Source: Nitrospirota bacterium
Lineage (GTDB): Bacteria > Nitrospirota > Thermodesulfovibrionia > Thermodesulfovibrionales > JdFR-85
Direction of reading: 5' to 3'
DNA: 33,211 nt
Assembly (NCBI GenBank): GCA_013152195.1
Contig: JAADGU010000072.1
Coordinates: 1 to 33,211, forward strand
The first letter of the stretch is position 1; each line of letters starts with the position of its first letter. Positions 6,754 to 13,475 of the stretch are shown here, in pieces. Below the pieces are notes generated by a model, which had not been told where the DNA came from, made no database searches, and saw only the letters and a program-made list of their open reading frames with translations. The position numbers and the translations under genes are program-made.

Positions 6754-7308
6754 ATGAGTTGGATCCGTACGATAGCAGAAGAAGATGCCGATGGTTTATT
6801 GGCAGAGATCTACGAAGAGACTCGAGCCAAATCAGGGCGTGTAGTTAATCTGGTAAAAGTCCAGAGCCTCCGCCCGGAGACCATGGCAATCGGGAGAAAG
6901 CTTTACCGTCACATGATGGACAGCCCGGGCGGCTTGAGCAAGCTGCAGCGGGTCTTGATCGCTACAGTGGTGTCAAAGCTCAATGGCTGCTATTACTGAA
7001 TGGAAAGCCATGAGTCCGATCTCCGTGAAGAGATCAGAGACGATGCCGAGGTATCGAGAATTCAGGAGGATTACCGCCAGGCCAACCTTGATCCAGCCAC
7101 CAAAAAACTGCTTGACTTTGCAGCCAAATTAACGCTGACCCCTAAAGAAATAAGCAGAACGGATGTTGAAGTTTTACGTGCAACCGGTTTTGCTGATGAA
7201 GACATCCTTGACGCAGTACAACTCATTGGTTATTTTAACTACACCAACCGTGTTATGGATAGCCTTGGAATAGATCCTGAACCCGGGATGAGATACAAAC
7301 CGGAATAA
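6754..7308 (+). CDS. AhpD-like peroxidase-related protein, predicted selenoprotein (in-frame TGA = Sec82)
   Basis: Read through the TGA at 6997-6999 this is a single 184-residue protein of the carboxymuconolactone decarboxylase/AhpD superfamily, peroxidase-related group. The N-terminal half (MSWIRTIAEEDADGLLAEIYEE, VQSLRPETM) and C-terminal half (LDFAAKLTLTPKEI, GFADEDILDAVQLIGYFNYTNR) are both typical, in the same frame, and directly adjacent. The active site in relatives is NGCxYCxxxH. Here it reads NGC79-Y-Y-TGA82-M-E-S-H86, so the stop replaces the second Cys and keeps the Cys to His spacing of AhpD. A stem-loop fitting bacterial SECIS rules lies 14-41 bases downstream. AhpD-like proteins with a CxxU site are known. 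The expected role is thiol/selenol-based peroxide reduction or disulfide exchange. The residue aligned with the AhpD proton-relay Glu appears to be Val67. A clear AAGGAGG precedes the ATG. A nonsense mutation is the main alternative. Confidence 0.85.
7014..7041 (+). promoter_or_regulatory. Predicted bacterial SECIS element for Sec82
   Basis: Perfect 6-bp stem GATCTC (7018-7023) / GAGATC (7030-7035) with loop CGTGAA, extended by GTC (7014-7016) / GAC (7039-7041) across a small asymmetric internal loop. The loop begins 24 bases after the TGA and has G as its second base, matching the published rules for bacterial SECIS elements (loop 16-37 bases from the UGA, G in the first two loop positions). 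It lies inside the coding sequence, as required for SelB-directed decoding. Confidence 0.7.
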
Positions 7309-7330
7309 AACCGGCATACCGCTGACCACT

Positions 7331-7372
7331 CCCTCCTGTTTGCGTGCAATGCTCAGGCACGCATCAGGAGGG
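7331..7372. terminator. Strong hairpin downstream of the AhpD-like gene
   Basis: CCCTCCTG (7331-7338) pairs with CAGGAGGG (7365-7372), and TGCGTGC (7341-7347) pairs with GCACGCA (7357-7363), giving about 15 base pairs around a 9-base loop. It is followed by GATAAAAAA, so there is no T-run for rightward transcription. It may be a weak or factor-assisted terminator, or an RNA-stabilising stem. It lies 22 bases after the stop codon. Confidence 0.55.
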
Positions 7373-7457
7373 GATAAAAAATACTCAGTTCAGGTATTAT
7401 ATTTTAATGAATTACGCAATTCATACTGACATCATTCCCGGTGATTGTTAATAGCTT

Positions 7458-7892
7458 ATGACACAAAAAACAGACCTGACAGAGAGCTTCAGAAAATTAT
7501 TTGTAAAGGCGGATATTTTATTTCATATATTTGCTGCATTACTGTTGCTTATTGCATGCGGCTTTATGTTCTATTACGCAGCGCTCAATATCGTTCACCC
7601 ATCTCGCGACTCCATAATACGCCTTGTAAATGACGTGCTTTTGGCATTGATAATTCTTGAACTCCTCTGGACCGTTATCAGGTTTCTGAAGAAACAGAAA
7701 TTCCTGCTTGGACCCTTCCTTGCCATCGGCATGATAGCTGCGGTGAGGAGGATTCTTTTGATAGAGGCCCAGACATCCACCATGGAGCATGTACCTGTTG
7801 AAAAACTCTATGAGATAGGGTTAAGCGCTGTTGTAATCCTGATTTTAATGGTTGCATACTACCTGTCCGCCAAGGCTCAGAAAATAGAGTAA
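7458..7892 (+). CDS. PsiE-like phosphate-starvation-inducible membrane protein family
   Basis: 144 residues with four hydrophobic segments: about 20-42 (ILFHIFAALLLLIACGFMFYY), 58-78 (VNDVLLALIILELLWTVIRF), 85-105 and 118-138. The short cytoplasmic loop IAAVRRILLIEAQ is the most conserved part of the PsiE family (PF06146). The function is unknown; E. coli psiE belongs to the phosphate regulon, but nothing near this gene points to phosphate control here. It begins about 85 bases after the hairpin at 7331-7372 and ends 23 bases before yajQ, so the two may be co-transcribed. Confidence 0.85.
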   Translation: MTQKTDLTESFRKLFVKADILFHIFAALLLLIACGFMFYYAALNIVHPSRDSIIRLVNDVLLALIILELLWTVIRFLKKQKFLLGPFLAIGMIAAVRRILLIEAQTSTMEHVPVEKLYEIGLSAVVILILMVAYYLSAKAQKIE

Positions 7893-7915
7893 TCAAGACA
7901 AAGAAGGAGGGTTAA

Positions 7916-8413
7916 ATGGCTGAAGCACATTCTTTTGACATTGTATGCGTAGTGGATTTGCAGGAAGTGGACAACGCCGTAAATCAGGCAATGAAAGAGA
8001 TAAGTCAGAGGTTTGACTTTAAAGGGAGTAAAAGCAATATTGAACTTAACAAGGATAAGGGCGTTGTTACGGTTATCTCTGATGATGAGCAGAAGATTAA
8101 AAGCGTTATCGATATTCTGCAGTCAAAGCTTGTAAAGCGGGGAATTTCTCTCAAGGCCCTGAGCTATGGCAAAGTGGAGCCGGCAGCAGGGGATACAGTC
8201 AAGCAGGTAATAACCCTTCAGCAGGGAATCCCTCAGGATAAGGCAAAAGAGATAGTAAAGTTTATAAAAAACACCAAGCTTAAGGTGACCTCCGAGATCC
8301 AGAAAGAACAGGTTCGTGTCAAGGGGAAAAAGATAGATGATCTTCAGGCCATTATGTCCAGGGTTAAAGAAGAGGATTTCGGGATACACCTGCAGTTTAC
8401 AAACTACAGGTAG
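7916..8413 (+). CDS. yajQ: YajQ family nucleotide-binding protein
   Basis: 165 residues, complete. It opens with HSFDIVCVVDLQEVDNAVNQ and carries the family block RFDFKGSKSNIELNK, followed by two ferredoxin-like repeats ending in EEDFGIHLQFTNYR, the invariant C terminus. YajQ proteins bind nucleic acids and nucleotides; the Xanthomonas homologue is a cyclic di-GMP effector. A PilZ protein, another possible c-di-GMP receptor, is encoded at 11597-11899, but no synthase or phosphodiesterase is in the window. The start has a strong AAGGAGG ribosome-binding site. Confidence 0.93.
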   Translation: MAEAHSFDIVCVVDLQEVDNAVNQAMKEISQRFDFKGSKSNIELNKDKGVVTVISDDEQKIKSVIDILQSKLVKRGISLKALSYGKVEPAAGDTVKQVITLQQGIPQDKAKEIVKFIKNTKLKVTSEIQKEQVRVKGKKIDDLQAIMSRVKEEDFGIHLQFTNYR

Positions 8414-8430
8414 AGAAACAGCCTATCCCG

Positions 8431-8455
8431 GGGTTACACAGGATTAGTGTAACCC
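8431..8455. terminator. Hairpin between convergent yajQ and RRM genes
   Basis: A perfect 9-bp stem, GGGTTACAC (8431-8439) with GTGTAACCC (8447-8455), around a 7-base loop, 17 bases after the yajQ stop. A pyrimidine-rich stretch follows on the plus strand, but without a solid T-run. Its position between two convergent genes suits a bidirectional transcription end. Confidence 0.55.
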
Positions 8456-8531
8456 TATCTCCCTGTTTCCATGAAGATATAACTGAAACGCCGCTTTTTA
8501 CCACGTCCCTGTGAAGCCGGATTGCAGGGTC

Positions 8532-8804
8532 TTAGTATCCTGTTCTGTGTTGTGGACGTTCTCCTCGGGGTTTTGCCTGATTAACCTTTATATTACGTCC
8601 CTTTATTTCTTTTCCGTCCAGGGCCTTAATCGCTTCATCTGCTTCTGAATCATTCGGCATCTCTACAAATCCAAAACCTTTCGACTGTCCTGAAAACTTA
8701 TCCGTTATAATGTTAACAGTAGATACTTCTCCGAATTCTGAGAAAAGCTCTTTCAACTCATCTTCACTTACATTGTAAGGCAGATTTCCAACATAGATAT
8801 TCAT
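8532..8804 (-). CDS. RRM-domain RNA-binding protein
   Basis: 90 residues, almost all one RNA recognition motif: RNP2 as NIYVGNLPYNV (residues 2-12) and RNP1 as SKGFGFVEM (about 41-49), then the usual ADEAIKALDGKEIKGRNIKVNQA. A short basic tail follows. Such small RRM proteins occur in cyanobacteria and several other phyla, where some are cold-induced; they bind single-stranded RNA. The gene stands alone, convergent with yajQ, and has its own near-perfect promoter with a long leader. Confidence 0.93.
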   Translation of the reverse strand: MNIYVGNLPYNVSEDELKELFSEFGEVSTVNIITDKFSGQSKGFGFVEMPNDSEADEAIKALDGKEIKGRNIKVNQAKPRGERPQHRTGY

Positions 8805-8955
8805 GATATCATTCCCTCAAAACATCAAAAATGTGCGTTAGTCGAGATTGCGCCATCAGATAACCATACGCACAGGTTAATCGACAGCGTTCAGCCAACC
8901 ATTGGCCAATTCACAGAAAGACATGCCTTTTAAGATTATTGCATTTAATGTCATC

Positions 8956-8984
8956 ATTATATCCGATGATTTCAGGGTTGTCAA
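8956..8984 (-). promoter_or_regulatory. Consensus sigma-70 promoter for the RRM gene
   Basis: On the minus strand TTGACA (8984-8979) and TATAAT (8961-8956) are separated by exactly 17 bases, a perfect match to the sigma-70 consensus. Transcription would begin near 8949, giving a leader of about 145 bases before the start codon at 8804. Long leaders of this sort are common in cold-shock-type RNA-binding genes. Confidence 0.8.
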
Positions 8985-8989
8985 GGCAA

Positions 8990-9207
8990 CAGAGACATTT
9001 GGAAGAAAGCGGGCAGGCTGATAAACCTTCAGGTGAGCAGCAGGTTTCTGCAGATGGGCGCAGACCTGGATTGTAGCAGCAGAAATAGTGCAGGTACGTA
9101 AAACGAATTAAGGTGGCTGTCAGAATATTATCTCCACCGGCCAGGTTAAGGATGTCATGTCTTCAGGAATGAGAAATGCCGGGTTCTGGTTCGACAACCG
9201 TGAAACT
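8990..9207. other. Non-coding spacer between the RRM promoter and the lysA promoter
   Basis: No supported reading frame, RNA gene or clear repeat is visible in this stretch. It separates two divergent promoters. Confidence 0.6.
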
Positions 9208-9240
9208 TTGACATTAAGTGAGCCCCTGTGTTAATAATAT
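9208..9240 (+). promoter_or_regulatory. Candidate lysA promoter
   Basis: TTGACA at 9208-9213 is followed, after 17-18 bases, by the AT-rich TTAATAATAT (9231-9240), which contains several near -10 hexamers. A start around 9245 gives a leader of about 30 bases with GGGAGGAG before the lysA ATG. The -35 is perfect; the -10 is weak. Confidence 0.55.
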
Positions 9241-9274
9241 AAGATTTAATATCAAGGCTATTTATGGGAGGAGT

Positions 9275-10536
9275 ATGTATTATTTCAGATATATAAAAGG
9301 AGAGCTCTACGCCGAAGATGTTCCGGTCAAGAGCCTTATTGAAGAGTATGGCACCCCCCTTTATGTATACAGCCATAAAACCCTGACCCGGCACCTGAAG
9401 GCGTACAATGACGCCTTCTCGGAAATCCCACATATAATATGTTTTGCAACAAAGGCCAATTCCAACAGCGCCATCCTCCGTCTGATTGCAAATCATGGTG
9501 GAGGCGCTGATATTGTCTCCGGAGGAGAGCTTTACAGGGCCTTACGTGTGGGAATCCCCCCGGAAAAGATTGTTTATGCAGGGGTAGGCAAAACAGATGA
9601 TGAGATTCGATATGCCCTCAGCAAGAGGATATTGATGTTTAATGTTGAATCCGAACAGGAGCTTGAAAGGATTAACGATATAGCAGAGGGCAGATGAATG
9701 TCACTGCACCAATAGCATTGAGAATAAATCCTGATATCGACCCTGAAACTCATCCCTATATATCAACAGGGCTTAGAAAGCACAAGTTTGGCATTCCGAT
9801 AGAAAATGCCCTTGAGTACTACAGAGTGGCCAAGGGGCTTGAAAATATTGAACTGATAGGCGTTCATAAACATATCGGCTCCCAGATAACAAAGATTACG
9901 CCCTTTGTTGATGCACTCCAGAGGATACTGGTCCTCATTGAGAGCCTGAAGGCAGAAGGGATCAATCTGAGATATCTGGACATAGGTGGCGGGCTTGGCA
10001 TACAATATAAGGACGAATCCCCACCCCACCCAAAGGAGCTTGCCCGGAAACTCCTGCCGCTTCTGAGGGGACAGGATATAACCATAATTGTGGAGCCGGG
10101 ACGCTCAATCGCAGGCAACGCTGGCATACTCCTCACAAAGGTGCTTTACCTGAAGAAGGGTGAGGACAGGGAGTTTGTGATAGTGGATGCAGGGATGAAC
10201 GACCTGATGAGACCTACACTGTATGATGCATATCATCACATTCTTCCTGTCAGGAAGAACAGGCGCAGGATGATTGTGGCAGATATTGTCGGTCCTGTAT
10301 GCGAATCAGGGGATTTTCTTGCAAGGGAAAGGGAAATCAACAGTGTGCAGCACGGCGACTGTCTTGCTGTTATGAGTGCCGGGGCCTATGGTTTTTCGAT
10401 GAGCTCCAATTACAACAGCCGTCCAAGACCGGCCGAGGTGCTTGTAAGGGACGGAGAACATTATATTATAAGAAAGAGGGAGACTTACAGAGACCTTGTC
10501 CGGGGTGAGATTATACCCGACTTTCTGGATAAGTGA
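9275..10536 (+). CDS. lysA: Diaminopimelate decarboxylase LysA, frame broken at about 9692-9694
   Basis: PLP-dependent decarboxylase making L-lysine from meso-diaminopimelate. ATG 9275 (MYYFRYIKGELYAEDV) is chosen because GGGAGGAG lies directly before it and the N terminus matches the family. Visible motifs are ICFATKANSN with PLP lysine K60, GGGADIVSGGEL, HKHIGSQI, the phosphate-binding GGGLGI, EPGRSI, CESGDFLA, and the C-terminal MSSNYNSRPRPAEVLV. The first frame stops at 9695-9697 and the second continues from 9694 with NVTAPIALRINPDIDPETH, which in relatives follows without interruption. Adding one base (probably A) at 9692-9694 gives a continuous protein of about 420 residues. The ATGA overlap at the break is a by-product, not coupling. 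lysA leads the dap cluster. Confidence 0.88.
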
Positions 10537-10552
10537 AGAATTAAATTTTAAT

Positions 10553-10689
10553 GAAGTCGTAAAAAGCCGTAAAGCAGCGTTTCTTGTCATTGCGAGCGGA
10601 GCGAAGCAATCTCTTGCAGTATGATTTTAAAACAGATTGCTTCGTCGCTTTGCTCCTCGCAATGACAGTGATGGACTTTTTACGAGAAC
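10553..10689. repeat. Nested palindromic (MITE-like) element between lysA and dapF
   Basis: Outer inverted repeats lie at 10553-10568 and 10673-10689 (TCGTAAAAAG type). Inner ones are GTCATTGCGAG (10586-10596) with CTCGCAATGAC (10656-10666), perfect over 11 bases, extending inward through GCGAAGCAATCT (10601-10612) and AGATTGCTTCG (10634-10644). It is about 137 bases with no coding capacity. I recall similar GTCATTGCGAG palindromes dispersed in other bacterial genomes. In a lysA-dapF transcript it would fold into a long stem. Confidence 0.8.
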
Positions 10690-10725
10690 ATCAAGATTTA
10701 AGCTGGTATATAATTACCTGATATT

Positions 10726-11604
10726 ATGAAGATCGAATTTACAAAAATGCATGGCCTTGGAAATGACTTTATTGTTGTTAACGCAATTAAAGAGTCCTTT
10801 CTGTCCGCTCTCGGCTCTGATGAACTTTCCAGGCTGTCAGCACATTTATGCAACAGAAGGTTTGCCATCGGGGCCGATCAGCTTCTCCTGCTCTGTCCAT
10901 CTGAAAGGGCCGATTTCAGGATGAGAATATTCAATGCTGACGGTTCGGAGGTCGAGATGTGTGGCAATGGTATCCGCTGTCTGGCCAGATACATCTGGGA
11001 CAGGGGGCTGAGTGAAAAAGAGGTGCTTGAGATAGAGACCCTGGCGGGCATTATCAGGCCGGAGGTCCGTAATGGATTGGTCAGGGTCGATATGGGAATG
11101 CCCGAGTTTTCACCGGAGAGGATACCGGTGGATATCAAGGAAACAGACAGGGCTGTCCTTCCGGAAACAAGCGTTTTTATAAAGTATCCACTTGAGGTTG
11201 AGGGGCAGGTTTTTGATATTACCTGTCTTTCCATGGGGAATCCCCATTGCGTTATAGTTGTTGATGATGTAGACAACTTTCCTGTAAGTTACTACGGACC
11301 AATGATTGAAAACCGCCAGATATTCCCCCGAAAGACAAACGTGGAGTTTGTGGAGATACTCAATGATAAAGAGATAGACATGAGGGTTTGGGAAAGGGGT
11401 GCCGGAGAAACAATGGCCTGTGGAACCGGGGCCTCTGCTGCTGCTGTTGCAACATCATTAATCGGGAGTACAGGAAGAGAAGTGACTGTTCACCTGCTGG
11501 GCGGAGACCTGTTTATTGAATGGGCCGAGAATGGACATATATACATGGCAGGTCCTGCTGTAACTGTATTTGATGGAGTTATAGATGTTGAAGTCGATGG
11601 ATGA
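10726..11604 (+). CDS. dapF: Diaminopimelate epimerase DapF
   Basis: 292 residues, slightly longer than the usual 270-280. It interconverts LL- and meso-diaminopimelate with two active-site cysteines acting as acid and base. Both are present: C79 in MCGNGIRC and C232 in ACGTGASA. Other signatures are MHGLGNDFIVVN at the N terminus, FNADGSEVEMCGNG, GNPHCVIVV, and NVEFVEI before the second half-site. There is no strong ribosome-binding site in the AT-rich sequence before the ATG. It sits between lysA and dapA; dapB and the acyl or aminotransferase branch are not in the window. Confidence 0.95.
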   Translation: MKIEFTKMHGLGNDFIVVNAIKESFLSALGSDELSRLSAHLCNRRFAIGADQLLLLCPSERADFRMRIFNADGSEVEMCGNGIRCLARYIWDRGLSEKEVLEIETLAGIIRPEVRNGLVRVDMGMPEFSPERIPVDIKETDRAVLPETSVFIKYPLEVEGQVFDITCLSMGNPHCVIVVDDVDNFPVSYYGPMIENRQIFPRKTNVEFVEILNDKEIDMRVWERGAGETMACGTGASAAAVATSLIGSTGREVTVHLLGGDLFIEWAENGHIYMAGPAVTVFDGVIDVEVDG

Positions 11605-11899
11605 AAAAACAGAGAAGAGGAGTGTTTCCAGAGAAGAAACCAGCCTCAATGTCAAATTTGCCGTAACAGAGGTGGGGGGAAGAGATGCTACAAGGGTTGA
11701 GGCAAAGGGCTCGATTGTGGACATTTCAGAGCAGGGGTTTGGTATGATAACCACCTATCCCCTGCAAAAAGGTCATGCGATAACAATAAGGGACAGGGAA
11801 AACGAAAAGATGCCGGGTTATGGACTTGTCAAGTGGACAGAAAAGGCGGGTTCTGCATACAGGGCCGGTCTTTACCACAGGTTCCCGGTAAACTTATAA
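11597..11899 (+). CDS. PilZ domain protein
   Basis: About 100 residues. The start at 11597 (MDEKTEKRSVSREETSL) overlaps the end of dapF by 8 bases; an in-frame ATG at 11585 is possible. A basic N-terminal motif (KRSVSREE) precedes VDISEQGFGM, the D/N-x-S-x-x-G element of PilZ domains, and the rest fits the six-stranded barrel (GLVKW, YRAGLYH). PilZ domains often bind cyclic di-GMP, but the RxxxR motif here (R12..R16 if counted from 11585) is only a partial match. It is translationally coupled to dapF and lies 67 bases before dapA, an odd companion for lysine/peptidoglycan precursor genes. Confidence 0.8.
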   Translation: MDEKTEKRSVSREETSLNVKFAVTEVGGRDATRVEAKGSIVDISEQGFGMITTYPLQKGHAITIRDRENEKMPGYGLVKWTEKAGSAYRAGLYHRFPVNL

Positions 11900-11966
11900 A
11901 CTCTTTACAGATTGCCCTTCCCGGATAGAGGGAAAGGGCCGGTATAAAGTTCTTGAGGAGGAAGTC

Positions 11967-12839
11967 ATGCTTAAAGGTTCAATAGTAGCCCTGGTTACCC
12001 CTTTCAGGGATGGTGCGGTGGATGAAAAGGCCCTGTCAGAGCTGATTGAGTGGCATATATCAGAGGGTACAAACGGTATAGTGCCCTGCGGCACTACAGG
12101 AGAGTCGGCAACCCTGACCTATGAGGAGCATTACAGGGTAATAAAGACAACCATAGAAGTTGTAAACAAAAGGATTCCGGTTATAGCAGGTACCGGTGCC
12201 AATTCCACAGATGAGACGATTACAATGACTCAGGAGGCCAGGAAACTCGGGGCGGATGCCGCCCTGCTTGTAGCACCCTACTACAACAAGCCCACCCAGG
12301 AAGGGCTTTACAGGCATTACAGGGCAGTGGCAGAGGCTGTTGACCTTCCTCTTGTACTTTATAATGTGCCCGGACGCACGGCTGTTAACATACTTCCCCA
12401 AACGGTTGAACGCCTTGCCGGGATTGAAAACATTGCGGCCATAAAGGAAGCCTCCGGTGACATGAAGCAGGTGAGTGAGGTCATAAGGCGGTGTGGTGAC
12501 AGGATTACCATTCTTTCAGGAGATGACTTTACCACGTTTCCCCTCCTTGCTCTTGGTGGCAGCGGGGTGATTTCGGTTACTGGCAACGTGATGCCAGGAA
12601 TGGTTTCTCAAATGTGTGCAAGCTACGAGAAGGGGCTTTATGACGATGCACGGAAGCTCCATTTCAAGCTCGAACCACTCAATGCTGCAATGTTCCTGGA
12701 GACCAATCCCATACCTGTAAAAACAGCCCTCTCAATGATGGGCAGGATACGTGGTGAGCTCCGTCTCCCACTATGTGAAATCTCAGAGGCGAACAAAAAA
12801 AGTCTGCGGGAGACCCTGCTCTCATATAACCTTGTTTAA
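11967..12839 (+). CDS. dapA: 4-hydroxy-tetrahydrodipicolinate synthase DapA
   Basis: 290 residues, full length. It condenses pyruvate with aspartate semialdehyde at the entry to the diaminopimelate/lysine pathway. The TIM-barrel active site is intact: CGTTGESATL (T43, T44), Y132 in LYNVPGRTA, and the Schiff-base lysine K160 in AAIKEASGD. GAGGAGG lies just upstream of the ATG. It follows the PilZ gene on the same strand and ends five bases before a strong hairpin, so the lysA-dapF-pilZ-dapA unit probably ends here. Confidence 0.96.
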   Translation: MLKGSIVALVTPFRDGAVDEKALSELIEWHISEGTNGIVPCGTTGESATLTYEEHYRVIKTTIEVVNKRIPVIAGTGANSTDETITMTQEARKLGADAALLVAPYYNKPTQEGLYRHYRAVAEAVDLPLVLYNVPGRTAVNILPQTVERLAGIENIAAIKEASGDMKQVSEVIRRCGDRITILSGDDFTTFPLLALGGSGVISVTGNVMPGMVSQMCASYEKGLYDDARKLHFKLEPLNAAMFLETNPIPVKTALSMMGRIRGELRLPLCEISEANKKSLRETLLSYNLV

Positions 12840-12843
12840 AACA

Positions 12844-12874
12844 GGCCGCACCCTTTAAGAAAAAGGGTGCGGCC
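12844..12874. terminator. Hairpin at the end of the dap cluster
   Basis: GGCCGCACCCTT (12844-12855) pairs perfectly with AAGGGTGCGGCC (12863-12874) around a short A-rich loop. It is GC-rich and immediately after the dapA stop, as expected for a terminator, but it is followed by CGAAAGC rather than a T-run. It may need Rho or may protect the 3' end. Confidence 0.65.
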
Positions 12875-12958
12875 CGAAAGCATTGATATCACGCCGAAAA
12901 GCAGGCTGAGGGCATCCCCTTCCTTGAAAATCTTAATACCTATCTGGTAGTATTTTAA

Positions 12959-13389
12959 ATGGTAACCCCTGCAGGACTTCTCTCCCGTGTAGTTGCAAAG
13001 GTGTCATAGACCTTATCGTGGCAACTATAGCTGTTGAGATATTACAGAAGACCGGTTTTTTTGCAGGACTTGTATACATTCTGGTAGCCGATGGTTTCTT
13101 TAACGGCAGGAGTCCCGGTAAACTACTGCTTGGGCTAAGTGTGGTCAGGGGGGACGGAGGGCCTTGTACTGTCAGGGAATCCATACTGAGAAACCTGACT
13201 ATTGCTGTCGGGTTTTTGTTGTGGAGAATACCCTTGATAGGCTGGCTTCTCTTTCCCTGTGTGCTGGCCTTTGAGTTTATCGTGCTTTTTGGAAGTGATA
13301 CAAACAGGCGCCTTGGTGACGAGATTGCAAAAACCAATGTTATAGAAATAGCAGGCAAAAAGGAACAGGTGGCAGACAGTGAAGAATAA
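12959..13389 (+). CDS. RDD family membrane protein, frame broken near 12996-13005
   Basis: The ATG at 12959 opens MVTPAGLLSRVVAKV, then the frame stops at a TAG. In another frame the sequence continues IDLIVATIAVEILQKTGFF, which is the natural continuation of an RDD protein (an R..A..ID block in helix 1). Removing a GT of the GTGT at 13000-13003, or adding one base, joins them into about 143 residues. Hydrophobic segments lie around 16-45 (two spans) and 85-110, with the conserved GRSPGKLLLGLSVV between them and RNLTIAVGF after it. RDD proteins are poorly understood; some act as transporters or ion antiporters. It follows the dap hairpin and precedes mreB without overlap. Confidence 0.72.
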
Positions 13390-13420
13390 CTGCTTGCTGT
13401 GAAACTACTAAAGAGGTTGC

Positions 13421-13449
13421 GAGACCCTGGAATAAATTCAGGGTGACAA
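13421..13449. repeat. Short REP-like palindrome (CCCTGAAT family), copy 1
   Basis: GACCCTGGAATAAATTCAGGGTGAC folds on itself through CCCTG/CAGGG. The same 29-base unit occurs in inverse orientation at 30282-30310 and as a variant at 30329-30357. It lies 27 bases before the mreB start. Confidence 0.7.
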
Positions 13450-13475
13450 TTAAAGTTGCCGCAACAGGAGGATAG

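Noticed and set aside
7000..7308. A separate gene starting with the ATG directly after TGA 6997-6999
   Set aside because: It has no ribosome-binding site of its own and begins in the middle of the AhpD active site; the sequence continues the upstream protein in the same frame.
9694..9697. Translational coupling (ATGA) or programmed frameshift within lysA
   Set aside because: No slippery sequence or downstream structure is evident, LysA is a single-chain enzyme, and similar breaks occur throughout the window; a missing base is simpler.
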